Origin: Toxonevra muliebris
Lineage: Eukaryota; Arthropoda; Insecta; Diptera; Pallopteridae
Direction: 5' to 3'
Assembly (NCBI GenBank): GCA_963691655.1
Contig: OY829329.1
Location: 67,224,822-67,288,821 of the forward strand
DNA: 64,000 nucleotides
Both the position numbers and the translations under genes were made by a program. The notes under the pieces were generated by a model. The model saw only the letters and a program-made list of their open reading frames with translations, searched no databases and had not been told where the DNA came from. Below, in pieces: positions 32,231 through 45,155 of the stretch; position 1 is the stretch's first letter, and each line of letters starts with the position of its first letter.

Positions 32231-35200
32231 ATAAAGAAGAACAAAACCCCCCTTAAGGAGTGGCTCTGTTCACACTTATGGTTATATGACTACTTCCTAG
32301 ATCTGCCTGTCTGACTGTAGCATAGATACTATCCACGGCACTATACAATCCTCAACCCCCAGCTCTATCAAGGACACCATATTATTAATTCACAATTCTT
32401 TATTCTAGTATAAAAGCGATTCAGTTTTAATAATGTTCTAATTTCACCAGTGCTGCAGCATGGGCGCTGGCATAGCGTAGTGCAAGAAACAATGGTAGGG
32501 TGCTGACTGTAGCGTTGCTGTAAGTAGAGTAGGTGGGGCAGTACTGCTGTGCGAAGTGTGATGCTGTGGTGTTTCCGGTGATGCTGCTTATCGTCCATCG
32601 TCTTTCAGCAGGTTAACGAAGTCGACCTACAGCCATCGACGTCCATCAGATAGCAAGCTACAACACATCATGCACGGAAGTAAGATTTGAAGTTTTCCCA
32701 ACTTCGTTCGTTACTAAGTGACGTCCGTCACTGGTTTGGAGTTTACTACTGAGCTATGTCTGTCATTGCGTTATTGACATACTGCGTTATTACTCATTCG
32801 CATGTCTTTCCTTCAGCAGTTGTTGCCCCAACTAGAACTATCGGTATAACGAGCGCAAAAATTCTGCCTTGTTTGCTTCTTTATAAGCAGTTTTTTCTTT
32901 TCGCTGTCATTGGTTATTTCAAGTGGCGTGATGCCTATGCATACGGAATTTTCAAATTTCGATCGCAGTATGCTGTGATGATGCCGTTATGTTTGTGTAC
33001 GATGTTGATATGTTGTTGTTGTTGTGGTTTTTTTGTGTGCACAACGTTATTCTGTTGCGTTATTGGGGTGCGTCTTTATGATTTTTTTTTTTCAATGCTG
33101 GTGTACAGGGGCGAAGTCAACGATTCTGCGGCCATAGTTTTTCGCAAAATTTGGTTGTCGTCTCAAACATTATATAAATGAGAAATGGAGAGTGAGGGCC
33201 ACTTTTTTGTTAATCAATTAATGAACTGATGCTCATTTTCTCAATTTTTTTTTTTTTTTTTTTTTTTATAAAATTTTTGATTTGTGTAATTTGCATCCTA
33301 CTTGAATTGACTTGTATTAAATTTAACTTCGTTTCAAATTTAATTCCTTTCTTTTTAACTTCTTTTGAAAATACTTTAGTTTTCGAATTTTTATTTAATT
33401 GAAAATTTTCAACATTTTACTTCTAGAATTCCCATCAACAATTAAAAACAACTTTAAACTTGATAACAAAATCATTCCAATTAAATACAGATTATCTTTT
33501 TTTCTTCCTTTTTTTTTTTATATGTGTATTTTATGTCATCATCATTTTAAAATTAAATAGCTACCTTCTACTTACTTACCTACTTATACACAAAGCTAAA
33601 GCAGAAATAAAGGAATAAAATATCCCTGAGGGTTTTTTGCAAAACAATGAACGATTTCAAAGAAAATTTTAAAGACAAAATATACATTTTAAAAATAAAC
33701 CTTCATACTTAAGCGCTTTTACGTAGTAATTTAAAAATAAAAACCCACAGGACTTGAAGTTAAAATAAAAAAGAAAAAAAGAAAAGCGATACAAAACACA
33801 CAAATACTGAAATGCTTATAGGAATTTAAATAATTTAAGATTACCTTCATCACCTACACCAAAGAAAATACACACATACGACCATAAAAAAAAAGCCGTC
33901 AACTTCATCACCACCAGCAACAACAATATACCTACAAAATTTTGAAAATATTGAACCAACACCAACGATTTTCTGTTTTTTTTTTTTGTTTTTTTTTTTT
34001 TTTTGTTTTTCATTAAATCGCCGTCACCACAAAAACCCAATCGAAAAAGGAAAAACGAATTGAAATTTAAATAACAAATAAATGCGTTCACCACTAAAAA
34101 AAAAATATATACAAAAAATTACAAAAAAACGATGACGACGCTGACGATGAGCATGGATATTCCAAATCCCTTTCAACCAATTCCGATGCGAAATTTCTTC
34201 TTCTTTTTTCTTTTTTTTTTTGTTTGTTTGTTTGGTATTTTTGGGTGATTTTTCGTTTTCATTCATTTAGTTTTTTTTTTTATTTTTTTTCTCCCATTTT
34301 TCGTTGCATTTGTATGAAAATTTCAATTCAATCGTGCAACAAAATAAAAATCGACGTGAATAACATAAAAATTTATGCCGCAAATTCGTCGATACACACA
34401 CACACATAGAAACACACACAATGGCTGCTCCCCGCCCCTGCGCGGTTTCGCAATGACTCTTTCATGCCATGGAGATAGTCAACCAGCCAGCAAACATACA
34501 TACATATATAATATAAAAGTGAAAATGTATGGCAACCATGATGCAGCAAAATGGACCCAACTGCGGTTTTTTCGCAGTCGTTCATTTTTTATTTTTAACT
34601 CGATGATTTTTTATGTAAATTTATTTTTATTCTTTTCATTTCTATGTGTAACACAAGTACATTTATAATGTTTATTTTTTCCAAATCACGATTTTTTTAA
34701 CCGGAAGAAAAAACTATAGATATATACTTTTTTAACTAAATACAGTTCTATGCATCTCCCATTTCCCCCTTTCAAAACCTCAACAAGAGTATTAAAAAAT
34801 ACAGAGTTCGGAAAATAGAGCACACAAATACTACGCGCTCTCTCTCTTTCTCTCTCTCCCTCTCTCTCCCCCTCTCTCTCTCTCTTTGGCAATGAACGCG
34901 CTTTGCTGATTGTTGCCATGTTTTTTCCAACCCAAACTTTTATATGTTAGTTATATTTTCCGTTTTTTTTTTTAATTGAAATAATCGTTTTTGTTGTTGT
35001 AACAAATATTTTTTGATACTCTCGTTATGCAGTTTTTTGTAGTAGTCGTTGTTGTTGAATTTATTGCTTTGGCCTAAATTGAATGCGTATTTAAAAATAT
35101 AGAAAAAACTCGTAGAAAAAGAATGTGTTAAAAAAAAAAAAATAATATTTATAAAATATGTGCTGCAGTTGCAACTGCAAGTGGCAACAAAATATTAAAA

Positions 35201-35839
35201 ACATTTTGTTTGGAGAAACTACCTCTTATCATATTCGAATCTGAGAAAGGAATAAAGCACACGGGAATATTAAAACTGGAGGAACCACAAAGAAGGAGAG
35301 CAAGACAAGCTGAGGCAAGTCTTTGGCAAGACGCCAACACTGGAGAACTGTACCACACAGATGTGTGAATCTGTGGGGAAAATGGAAGACAGCATGCTTA
35401 GTGGTAGCACGGATTATGATCAAGTTACGCGCCACTCAAAGAGAGAGAAGGAGAACAGAACAGCAGGAACAGATCGAGAATTGAATTGCAAGATCAACAC
35501 CCGCAAAGTTATACCTACGGGTAGTCCCGCGGGGAGAGTGGGAGGAAGTGATGGAGGTGGTTTTAGTCGGTAGGAATCCGACATAACCGTAAAACAGAAA
35601 TTCTGCGTTATATGTAAAGATTTCCACCTTCTTGAACTAAAATTTACACATATAGAAAATTCATTGAAATATTAAATTTCTTTTGAATTCAATTTTAAAT
35701 ATTCAAGATTCGTTAGGTCTTTTTTCGATTCTTTTTTTGACATTAACCGTCGACTTGCTTCCTGTTCTCTTACATATCCCTCACACTTTTCATAAGTGTA
35801 CACTATTCCTGCTGCCCGGTTACTTACTTGTTTTACTTG
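32231..35839. other. Long noncoding stretch, mostly AT-rich
   Basis: No gene I can support. 32231-32760 is of higher complexity and may be a decayed repeat. T runs lie at 33245-33267 and about 33975-34003, and a TC/GA-rich block at 34838-34886. Around 35170-35575 overlapping frames (for example residues LKLEEPQRRRARQAEASLW) look protein-like but match no family I recognise. Confidence 0.4.
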
Positions 35840-36010
35840 CAGTGTGGCCAACTTTTGTTTCTCAAAATCCGCTAAAATGAGCATTTAGTGTCTTTTAAAT
35901 TGAAAAAAATGCGATAAAAAACCCGCTGACCGCTAAATCACTATTTTTCCGCGTTTTAATTTTCAAAAAGCACTAAATTTAGCGGGAAAAGCGCTGAGTT
36001 GGCCACACTG
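35840..36010. mobile_element. MITE with CAGTGTGGCCAACT ends, 171 bp
   Basis: The left end is CAGTGTGGCCAACTTTTG; the right end inverts to CAGTGTGGCCAACTCAGC, a 14-bp perfect inverted repeat. The first 12 bases equal those of the element at 30292-30506, so the same transposase family probably moved both. No clear target duplication is visible. It abuts the end of the repeat protein remnant that starts at 36011. Confidence 0.65.
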
Positions 36011-37400
36011 ATGACAAGGCTACTGCGGAACTTGCATGGGCATGAGGCTCATGAACTTTCGCCCGACCAATTAATCAACTCCAAAAGGTTTGAAGCATTA
36101 AAGTTGATGGCGAGTATTATCCGTGGCTATACATTGAGATTTTCTAGTGCATTCTCATCACCGCCTCCAAAAACAATAATCTTTTCGATACCAGCTTTTC
36201 TCTCTTCAATATCGCCGCAGAACAAGAACGTCTGAATTATAATCTCACTGAAGGCAAAACATCAAGATCGTTGATTAGTTGACAAAACCAAATTAAGTAG
36301 TCTTCTTTTGCCACCGTCATTGCCGCAACTGGAATAGGATGTAGCGAGAATCTTCCAACCAAGAGTGTTGAACCAACGTTGTTTTCAATTATCAGCCTTA
36401 AGTCGTAGAGGCTTTTATCTTTAAAATCGTGGTTAGAGACTCATATGCGATAACGTCTGTTTGCTGTTGTTAATCATGGCTTACTGGGCTAATTTCATGA
36501 AGGGCCAGTTTCACAGGAACTTACCTGCGCTATGTGATAACCATATGCTTGATCAGTAGATAAACTTGTAATGTCATTTTCATCATGGGATATGAGATTC
36601 TCTCCGATCGAAACTTTGACGAATGAAAGGTTAATTTCAAGATTTTTAGCTGCGCTAAGCATCTTGCCGATAACTCCTGTTCTCTTGTTGTTTGACAAAG
36701 TTTTTCCATATAGAGCTGTGATTGAATGACGTAAAAGTAATTCGTTCGTGTAAAGCATACATACCAACCAAATGAGTTTACGACACAGCTTGATTTCTAC
36801 TCAGCGCTTAGCCTCACTTTCCCAATCAGTGTTGACTTACTTCTTGCACACTTCTTCTTCATAAATTCTATAAGGTTCTCAGGTATAATTCCAGCTGGCT
36901 TTTGAGTTTTAGAACCTTTCTGCCGACGGAAATGGTAAAAATATCTTCCATCTGGCTCACTTCATCAAGGAAAATGCTGTTTAGAATTGCTTGTTTCTAG
37001 CATAAATTTCGTTATATTGTCACGACTGTCAAAGAAGATGCAGTCAATTTCACTTTTTTTTTACATAAATCATCCAACTCTTGGTCTAGTGATTTCCTAA
37101 GTTTTCTTGTGCTCTTTTTATTTTATTGTGATCAACCACAAGAGTCTGTTTATTTTCAGTGATTAAGCCCATATCAATAAGAGCTGCTGTGGTGATGACA
37201 GCCATAGCACGTAGACTTACACCATATCTGATTTTTTTTCTACCCACATTAGATATATTCAATGTATTATGCTTTAGGTTTTCTTTAGAAGTGGATGGAT
37301 GATACATCCTCATTCTCGTTTTCGATGCCAACTTTAGTTTCTTCAATTACCGCATCTGATAAGGCTGCATTTGATGGTATAGAATATCGCGGTTGATTTT
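36011..37400 (-). pseudogene. Degenerate protein of an unclassified arthropod repeat family
   Basis: The minus strand carries ordered fragments of one long protein. Near 37300-37100: RYGVSLRAMAVITTAALIDM and VDHNKIKRAQENLG. Near 36720-36520: LYGKTLSNNKRTGVIGKML and SLSTDQAYGYHI. Near 36470: a LTTANR block. Near 36080: an ILAINFNASNLLELI block. From memory these correspond, in order, to blocks of a long uncharacterised protein found in many copies in arthropod genomes (with motifs like GPIGKQL, LSTDQKYL, SRWLTTANR). High copy number suggests a transposon origin, but I cannot name the class. Numerous stops and frameshifts make it a pseudogene. Confidence 0.5.
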
Positions 37401-39456
37401 TTGTTTATATTCGGCAAGCCTTCTTTCCTCATCTTCTTGTCGGTTCTATTTCCTGAGTTGCCTCGTGCGCTCAGAAACATCGGGCAAAGCCAATTTGATA
37501 CGATCCAATTGAACCAGTCTTGTCCCTCTGGCCTTTGATGAAAGCAAGTTCATTTACAAGAATCTTCAAGTCTTTAGGACATGTACAGTAGTTGGCTTAT
37601 TTGCTCCATACATTTTGCTAAAGTATTTTAGATCTTCATTGTGACAACAGAATATGAAAATAGGGTGCTAAAAACCAATTAAAATGAAAAAAAAAATTTT
37701 AAATTTGCGAAAACTGGATGCGCTACTCTGAAAACCGTGATTTTTAAGGATGTTTTATAATAGGTTTGGGATTTTGTATGGAAAAAGCATTTAACTTGCA
37801 TATAAAATATTTTTAGATATCTATACCCATTTAAAAAAAGCCGCTAAATCGAATGGCGTACCCAGTTTTTTGATACAACTAAACCGAAAGCCACCCCTAC
37901 CGCCTAAAATGACCATTTGTCACTTGTTTTTTAACAATTTTTAAATTCAATCGTTAGGATTTCCCAGATAGCGGTATAATTTTCAAAATTAAAGTACATA
38001 GAATTGTAGGTAATTCAATTTAATTTATTAAAAACACAAATTTCTTAAATCGAGTTATATTTGAAATAGTAAATTAAATTTTAGTGAATCCATGTCGAGT
38101 ACAATCAAGTTCACCTTTGATAAATCGTCGCTTGAGAATTGATTTGGCGTATGGGCATACGAATTTATACACACATACGCCAAATCAATTCTCAGGCGAG
38201 GAAATGTCGTCAAAAAATTGCAATTTTAATATTTTTTAATTTTCCTTTGAACTTTATTCGACGATTTACCAAGCAAACCTAAATTGAATCAAATTAACCA
38301 AAAAATATTTGCAATTATCAAAGCCTACTAAAGCTTTACGCAACTACTTATTTTTGAAATTTGAATTTTTAAAAAATCAACACGGCCTACTAGTGTAGCG
38401 TACCCAAGTATTTAAAAACAAAAATATTAAAAGGTATTAAAAATATTAAATAAAAAAAAAACACAAATTACAAACTTGTACGGTTACTCAGAATACTTAT
38501 TTAAATATTAAAAAAAAACCCCCGAAATGCACGTAAATAAAATTTACATTTGCTTTTATAATACAACTGCACAAATTTTAAAATTTTACCCAGAAAAAAC
38601 AAACGAGGTTCGCCCATTTCTGGTGGGCATGTTGGCTTCTTTTCACTCACTCCTTTAGCACTACAACCCTCACGGTGACGGTTGGTTAGTTTTGGGTTTT
38701 ACAATGCAAATTTACAATTGCGCCATTGAGAGTAAAGCAAAGCAAAGTATTACTTCACTTTACAACAATGCAAATGTAAATATTTGTATTTTTCAGTTAT
38801 TTAATGCTGGTGGAACTTTACATCCAATCCACGCCCTGCTGTCCACTGACCGCTGTTCGTTTATACTAACTCCCTCGCTCTCTCTCTCTCTCTCTCTACC
38901 ATGCACTAACGTCAGCACTAAACCAGCCCTACTTATTGCACTCGTGCTGTTTATATATTTGTTGTTATTGTAATTTTGTGCAAGTATAATTTGTAGTACT
39001 TTTTATTTTTGTTGTTTTTGTATTTAATTGTTTGTGCACAACAAAGTGGAATTATTATTATTATTTGTTTGTTTTTTAGTGTTTTTTTTTTTTTTGCTAG
39101 TTTTCTTGCATTTTTTTCAAACTAGAAAGTGTTGAAATATGGTAAATTATTATTATTTCTATAGTTTTTATTCTGTGTTTTTTTTTTTTTTACACAATTT
39201 GGACAATATTTGTGGGTGTATTTGAATCAGATATAACAAATTGGTGTATGTAGTTTAAAATGTTTTTTTTTTCGCTTTCACCGCAATATGTATAAATGTG
39301 AAAATGAAAACTCATAAATTGTTGTTCTTGTTTGTCGATTTTTTGTTGTTTACTTGCTTGTTGGTTGCATGCTTGTTTTTATGCAAATGAAGTAATTATA
39401 TATAGAATCACAATTTACATTGTCCTTAAATATTTGCCAATATATATTTATATTAA
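37401..39456. other. Noncoding AT-rich DNA
   Basis: No gene found. A small hairpin lies at 38134-38193, a CT run at about 38876-38897, and many A/T homopolymers. Confidence 0.5.
38134..38193. repeat. 20-bp perfect inverted repeat with 20-base loop
   Basis: Arms GAGAATTGATTTGGCGTATG (38134-38153) and its exact reverse complement (38174-38193). Farther out, ATAAATCGTCG (about 38120) and CGACGATTTAC (about 38259) continue the symmetry with about 70 extra bases on the right. Probably the core of an old MITE hairpin. Confidence 0.8.
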
Positions 39457-40648
39457 CCCTTGCGGTGTTATAGTACCGCCGGTGTCACAAGATTAATTTT
39501 TGCGATTTTTTGAATTTTTTTTTTTTATAAATTTTGTGTTTTTTCGAAGGAGAATTGATGGTTCTTTAATTTAAATTAAAAAAATTTATAAATATTTTTT
39601 TTTGATAACGGTACTAAATATTTTTTTTTGATAACGGTACTGTACCGGATCAATGTGAAAAAATGTGTTTATTTGCTTCTTTTTTTTTTGGAAATTTTCA
39701 ATGGCTTACAATTTTTACAAAATTTGTCGAAATACACCACATTTTTAAAATGTTGTGGGAAAAAATATTTACTCAAATATGATTTCTCATATTTTTAAAT
39801 TTTTGTTTACTTTTTTGGAAATATAAATTTTGTTATGGGTCACCGGTGGCCCTAAAATATTCAATAGAAACTTTTTAAAAACTTTTTTACAATAAAATGG
39901 AAGACAAAGAATGCGAATCTGGACTCGGTTTTGCTCTATAGGTTATAATTTCCTTATGGTCAAGAAAGGGTTAAATGAAAAATTAATACTAAGCTACTTT
40001 GTCTATCTTAAAAAAAAAAATCAAATAAAAATGTATAGAAAAATCCCATGTATAAAAAAATCCCATTGAAACCACAGGGTCACCGGTGAGCCATGAAAGT
40101 TTAGGCCATTCAGAGGCGCAAAATGTCGGTTTCGATCAAAAAATTGTAACAATGGGGTCAGGCAAATACATCACATTTTTAAAATGTTGTGGGAAAAAAT
40201 ATTTACTCAAATATGATTTCTCATATTTTTAAATTTTTGTTTACTTTTTTGTAAGTATAAATTTTGTTATGGGTCACCGGTGGCCCTAAAATATTCGGTG
40301 GAAACTTTTTAAAAACTTTTTTACAATAAAATGGAAGACAAAGATCGCGAATCTGCACTCGGTTTTGCTCTATAGGTTATAATTTCCTTATGGTCAAGAA
40401 AGGGTTAAATGAAAAATTAATACTAAGCTACTTTGTCTTTCTTAAAAAAAAAAAATATCTAATGAAAATGTATAGAAAAATTCCATGTATTAAATCCGAT
40501 TGAAAGCCACAGGGTCACCGGTGAGCCATGAAAGTTCAGGCCATTCAGAGGCGGTTTCGATTAAAAATTGTAACAATGGGGTCAGGCAATACGAATCCGG
40601 ATTCGGTTTTATGCTATCTCCTTTAGTTTCCTTACGGTCCCGAAAGGG
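39457..40648. mobile_element. TTAA-flanked element with tandem 434-bp units (piggyBac-like?)
   Basis: TTAA precedes CCCTTGCGG at the left (39453-39456), and TTAA follows the inverse of CCCTTTCGGGACC at the right (40649-40652). Inside, a unit of about 434 bp is tandemly repeated: AATACACCACATTTTTAAAA at 39731 and again at 40165, with a partial third unit from 40588. Each unit ends with AAAGGG-TTAA (39971, 40405, 40649), so the right terminus exists in three copies. GGGTCACCGGTG motifs recur near 39837, 40078, 40270 and 40510. Left ends carry two direct copies of TTTGATAACGGTACT at 39600-39640. TTAA targets are used by piggyBac-type transposons. No transposase is present. Confidence 0.6.
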
Positions 40649-40652
40649 TTAA

Positions 40653-42365
40653 ATGAGTTATTGAGTAAATGATGCTATGAATTTAGGTTTTTGGAAGGAA
40701 ATTTATTCAAATCTTATTTTTTTTTTGACTAATTACTTTGCAGATTTTAAATCGATACAACTAAATATATAAAAAAGGAAAACAACAAAGCAAATCTATT
40801 CAAAGTGAAATTTCTAGGTAATAATTTCAAAAGCTTCTTCTTTTTAATCTAAAATATTATTCAACTGATTTAATGCACAAACAAAAACTCTTCACGTAAT
40901 AATATTAAAGTCTTCCTGTCGTTTTATGTCTACTATCAAAATATGTTATCTAACGATATAAATCAAATCGAAAATGTATTTCCATTCAACGCTCAAATGA
41001 CGCATGACATTTTTATCTCCACGTGCGCCTTTGTTTTAAATTTAAAGTTATACAATTTAATGCAAAAGTTTTAAGTAATTGCAGCAAAAAAAAAAGAACA
41101 AAACAAATGGCTTTTTGTTATTGTATTGTATGTATTAAATAGCAACAATGTTAATTACAATTGTTAAGGACGAGCCAAACCGATCCGAGCCGAACGAGCT
41201 GAGGCACTTAAGTGCTACTGCTGCTGTTTGCTGTTGTTGCTTCTGCTACTCATGCTATCAAAAAGTTCACAAGGGTCATTAGGCGAGCTATGCACGTAAT
41301 TTACGCGCGAAAGCATCCTGTTGAATTTCGTTTTCATTTCTTGTTGCTATTAGCTACTGGCTGCTGCCATCATTCTTCTTCTTTTTTTTTGTAGTTGTTG
41401 CTGTTATTACTAAATGGCAGGCTCTCGTTTTTTTTTTTAGCAACAAATACTCATAAAAAACATTGATGAATACTCAAAATGTGAAGAGAGGGAGAGAAAT
41501 TGTAACGGAAAAATTGGTTGTCCGTGGTGGGAGAACAATTGCTGATGACGACAACGACGATTGAGTTGTAGTAAATTCGATGAAGAGAAGAGTTGCATGA
41601 GTTTAAGCTTCTTGAAGTTTCATCAAAGTTTCAACGGTTTTGTTGTTACTTTATTTCTTTTTGTTGTTGTTTTTGTAAATGATTGACATGAAATTTGGCT
41701 GCTTTTTGTTATGCTTCATTTTATTTGTTTCATTGTTCGACATGACAGCCGTTTTTTGTTAATGCGCCTGCCTTGAATACACAAAAAAAAAAAAACTAAT
41801 ACAAATAATGCTGCAAAGAAACGGCAACAACAACAACAACATAAAGTTAAAAAAATCATTTTGAGAAGACGAGTGAAACCAACAAAAATACATTAGCAAT
41901 CAAAAAGCATAAGAAAAAATTGCAATGTCGTGAGAGAAGCAAGAGCGAGAGAGAGCAAAAACATTGACATTTATTTGTCGAATTGATGGACAGCATTGAA
42001 TTGAATTTTTTTTTCATTGTTAAACAAAACAGCAGCAGTATTTAATGAAATGTGTTTGTTTTTCTGTTAAAATTGAATCATTTTCATTATTTAAAAAAAT
42101 GAAATCACCATTAAAAAAAACTTCCTACTTAAAAAAACATTGCTGAATACTCAACAAGTTGAGAGCGAGAGAGAGAGAGAGAGTTGCTTGTGGGAGAACA
42201 AAGCAACGAATGAGATTCAGATATGGTACTTTCAATACAATTGTGTTATTTTAGTACAATTTCAACTGCACTCTACCGACCCCTGGATAGCGATCTAACA
42301 CCCATCAGTGAGTTAACTAATGTGTGCGACGGGTTTCTCCGTGACCTTGAATCAACGGTTGTGCA
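40653..42365. other. Noncoding AT-rich DNA
   Basis: No gene. GCTGCT-type triplets occur near 41214-41240, CAACAA at 41828-41840 and a GA run at about 42166-42183. Confidence 0.5.
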
Positions 42366-44850
42366 TCGAGCTTGGAACCCAGCTTGTCAAAAATCAACTT
42401 CACTGAAATCGCAAACGAAGCCCAGGAAACGCAAAACGACTTAGGGATATGCACCTTCCCTCTACAAGGAAGGTGCTTCTATCTCGCTGATAGATTCCAT
42501 AGAAATATACCGAGCTTACATCACCGCTATCCAGGAGATAAGATGGACGGGATAGGGCTGCTCCAAAAGAGTATCCTGTGACATTTACTACAGCTGTAAT
42601 GATCTGAGATACGAAATTGGTGTTGGATTTGTGGTTGGCAAGAGACTGCGTCATCTTGTCTCGAGCGCCTAGCCACTATCCGCATCAAGGCAAAATTCTT
42701 TAACATCAGCCTAATTTATGTCCACACCCCGACGGAGGAGAAGGACGAAGCGACCAAAAATGATTTTTTCGACCTCTTCGACAAAAACTATGAACGTTGC
42801 CCCTACCACGACATTGAAATCGTGATAGGCGGCTACCAAAGTAGCCAAAGTGGGCAAGGAGGATATCTTTGGTCCGTCGAGCGGAAAATTCAGTCTCCAC
42901 GACGAAGACAGCACCAACGGTTTGATAATAATCGACTTCGTCGCGGAACGAAACATGACTGTAAGTAACTCCAGATTCCAACATCTTCATATCCATAAGG
43001 CCACTAGGCTTTCCCCTGAACAAAAAACACGGAACCAAATTGATCACGTTGTGATCGAAGGACACTACGCTTCCAGTGTATTAGACGTACCCTCGATACG
43101 TGGTGTAACCATCGACTCTGACCACTGCTTGGTTGCAGCCAAGGTCCTCACACGTCTCATTGCGTACGGATACGTACACAGAGAAAGCTTGATATCGAAA
43201 AGCTGCAGCCACAATGGACAGCCGAAGTCTTCGCCAATCGACTCTCACTCCTCCTAAGGCAAAACACCCCTTGAAATTTGATGATATATGCTCACAGTGG
43301 TCACACATCTCCCACTGTATGTATACGGCTGCCGAAGAGGTGCTAGGCTACCACCGTCGATGGAGAAATATGTCGTACGATCAAGAGTGTCGCGAAGCTA
43401 CTGAAACGAAAAACGCAGTATCTAGAGCTACCCTGCTCTCAGTTGTAACACGAGCTTCTAAGGAGCGATACGGACAGTTGACGAGGAAGGAGAAACTTAT
43501 TTTCAGACGCCAGAAACGTGAGGCAGAAAGACCTGAGTTCGATGATATCGTGATGTTCGGGAACAGGAATGAGGTTCGAAAATTCTTTGAGAAAGTAAGA
43601 CGCCTAACTAATGCTTTCAAGGCTGGCGCCTCTTCCTGCAAAGACGAAGACGGAAATCTGATGACAGATGTTTAGGGTATTATGAGGTTATGGTGGGAAC
43701 ACTTTTCACAGCTGCTTAATGATGATGAAGAGGTCGTCTTAACAGCCATTGCTTGGCTGAAAAACCATAAGGATGCGATTGCAGATGGCCTGCCTGCTGA
43801 GCTGTTTAAGACTGGAGGCGAAGAGCTCACACAACATATGCACGAGCATATGGTTGGACAAAAGCATGCCCAGTGATTGGAAGCCGAGAGTAGTCTGCAC
43901 GATCCGCGCCATCTACCGTTTGATAAGTCATCTTAACATCGCCTATAAGGTTCTATCGAGCATACTGTGTGAAAGACTAAAGCCCATCGTCAACAAACTG
44001 ATTGGACCTTATCAGTGTGGCTTCAGGCCTGGTAAATCTACCATAGCCAATCGGCTCTCACTCCTCGCCACTACGCCAAGACCCGAGAAAAACAACGCGG
44101 CATACACCACCTATACGTCGATTATAAAGCTGCCTTCGACAACACGATTAGGTATCACTAATATCAGTCAATGCAGAATTCTCCAACTTGGAAAGGGAGT
44201 CTCGTTGAGTAGATCTAATGGTGAACGAGGACAAGACGAAATATCTTGTGTCAGCAAACAAGGAGTCACGGCGTCTTGGACAAAATGTCACTGTTGTCAA
44301 TTTTCACTTTTGAAATCGTTAAGGATTTTTTTCTATTTAGGACATCAACAACAACAATGATGTAACCTTTGAGATCAAGCGGAGATTAAATCTTTCCAAC
44401 AGTTGTTACTACGAACTCAGTAGGCAATTGAGAAGCAGAGCTCTCTCTCGTCGGACAAAAATAACGCTCTATAAGTCTCTCATCCTTCCTTCGTCCTAAT
44501 GTATGGTGCTCAGACATGGACATTGACCAGAATTCGAGAGGAAGATAATCGGCAAGATCTATAGTTCAGTGTGCGTGAATGACGCGTATCAAGTAACATT
44601 GCGCATAAAAATCCATTGACTTCGCTGGCTAGGCTATGCTGAGCGAATGGAAGAAAACACTCAGGTTTGGGAGGTCTGAACAATGGAGAAACGCGCATAA
44701 GAGGACAATAAAATCTCTGTTGGAAAGATCAGGTCAAGGGGACGGACTTGACTGCATTTGGCCTTGCCAATAGGCGCCAGCGCGCGCATAGCAGAGACAA
44801 CTGGAGAAGCTTCATTGAGGCGGCCAATACCGATCAGCGGTTGTAGTGCC
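42366..44850 (+). pseudogene. RTE-like LINE remnant (endonuclease + reverse transcriptase)
   Basis: Plus-strand fragments follow the order of an RTE-type LINE. Endonuclease: AYITAIQEIRWTG (about 42510), NISLIYVHTPTEEKDEATK (about 42710), EIVIGGYQS (about 42820), IDSDHCLVAAKV (about 43112). Linker: LMTDVQGIMRLWWEHFSQLL (about 43660). RT: DGLPAELFKTGGEELTQHMH (about 43780), LCERLKPIVNKLIGPYQCGF with RPGKSTI (about 43960), and YVDYKAAFDNTI (about 44110). The frame then jumps to ...NEDKTKYLVSANK (about 44225), so the part with the YADD motif is deleted. C-terminal WTLTRIREEDNRQ-type sequence ends near 44840. GDFN of the nuclease has become GGYQ. Stops and frameshifts are frequent. Confidence 0.75.
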
Positions 44851-44904
44851 AGCTAAATAAGTAGTAAACATGAGCAATTGAGAATTCTAATAGGAAATAT
44901 AATA

Positions 44905-45155
44905 TAGAGATGGGTACGTGAGTACTTTTTGACTCACGCTCACGCATACTCACGGCATTGAAGATACTACTCACGCATATTCACGCACGCTGGCATTTTT
45001 CAAAAAAAAAAAAACTTCACGCACGCTGAAATTTTTTCAAAAAAATTCACTCAGTTTTTAAGAAATTGTGAATTATAATGACTTCATGGTCAAAACTCAC
45101 GCATTTTCACGTAGGAATTATGCAAATTAAATCACACTCACGTAGCATTAGCAAA
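44905..45155. mobile_element. Truncated inverted relative of the 5.2-kb hAT MITE
   Basis: It starts TAGAGATGGG, the same terminus as the inverse right end of 5158-5510, and shares GACTCACGCTCACG, ACGCTGGCATTTTT and GTAGGAATTATGCAAAT blocks in inverted order. Similarity fades after about 45150, and the second terminus is missing. Confidence 0.7.
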
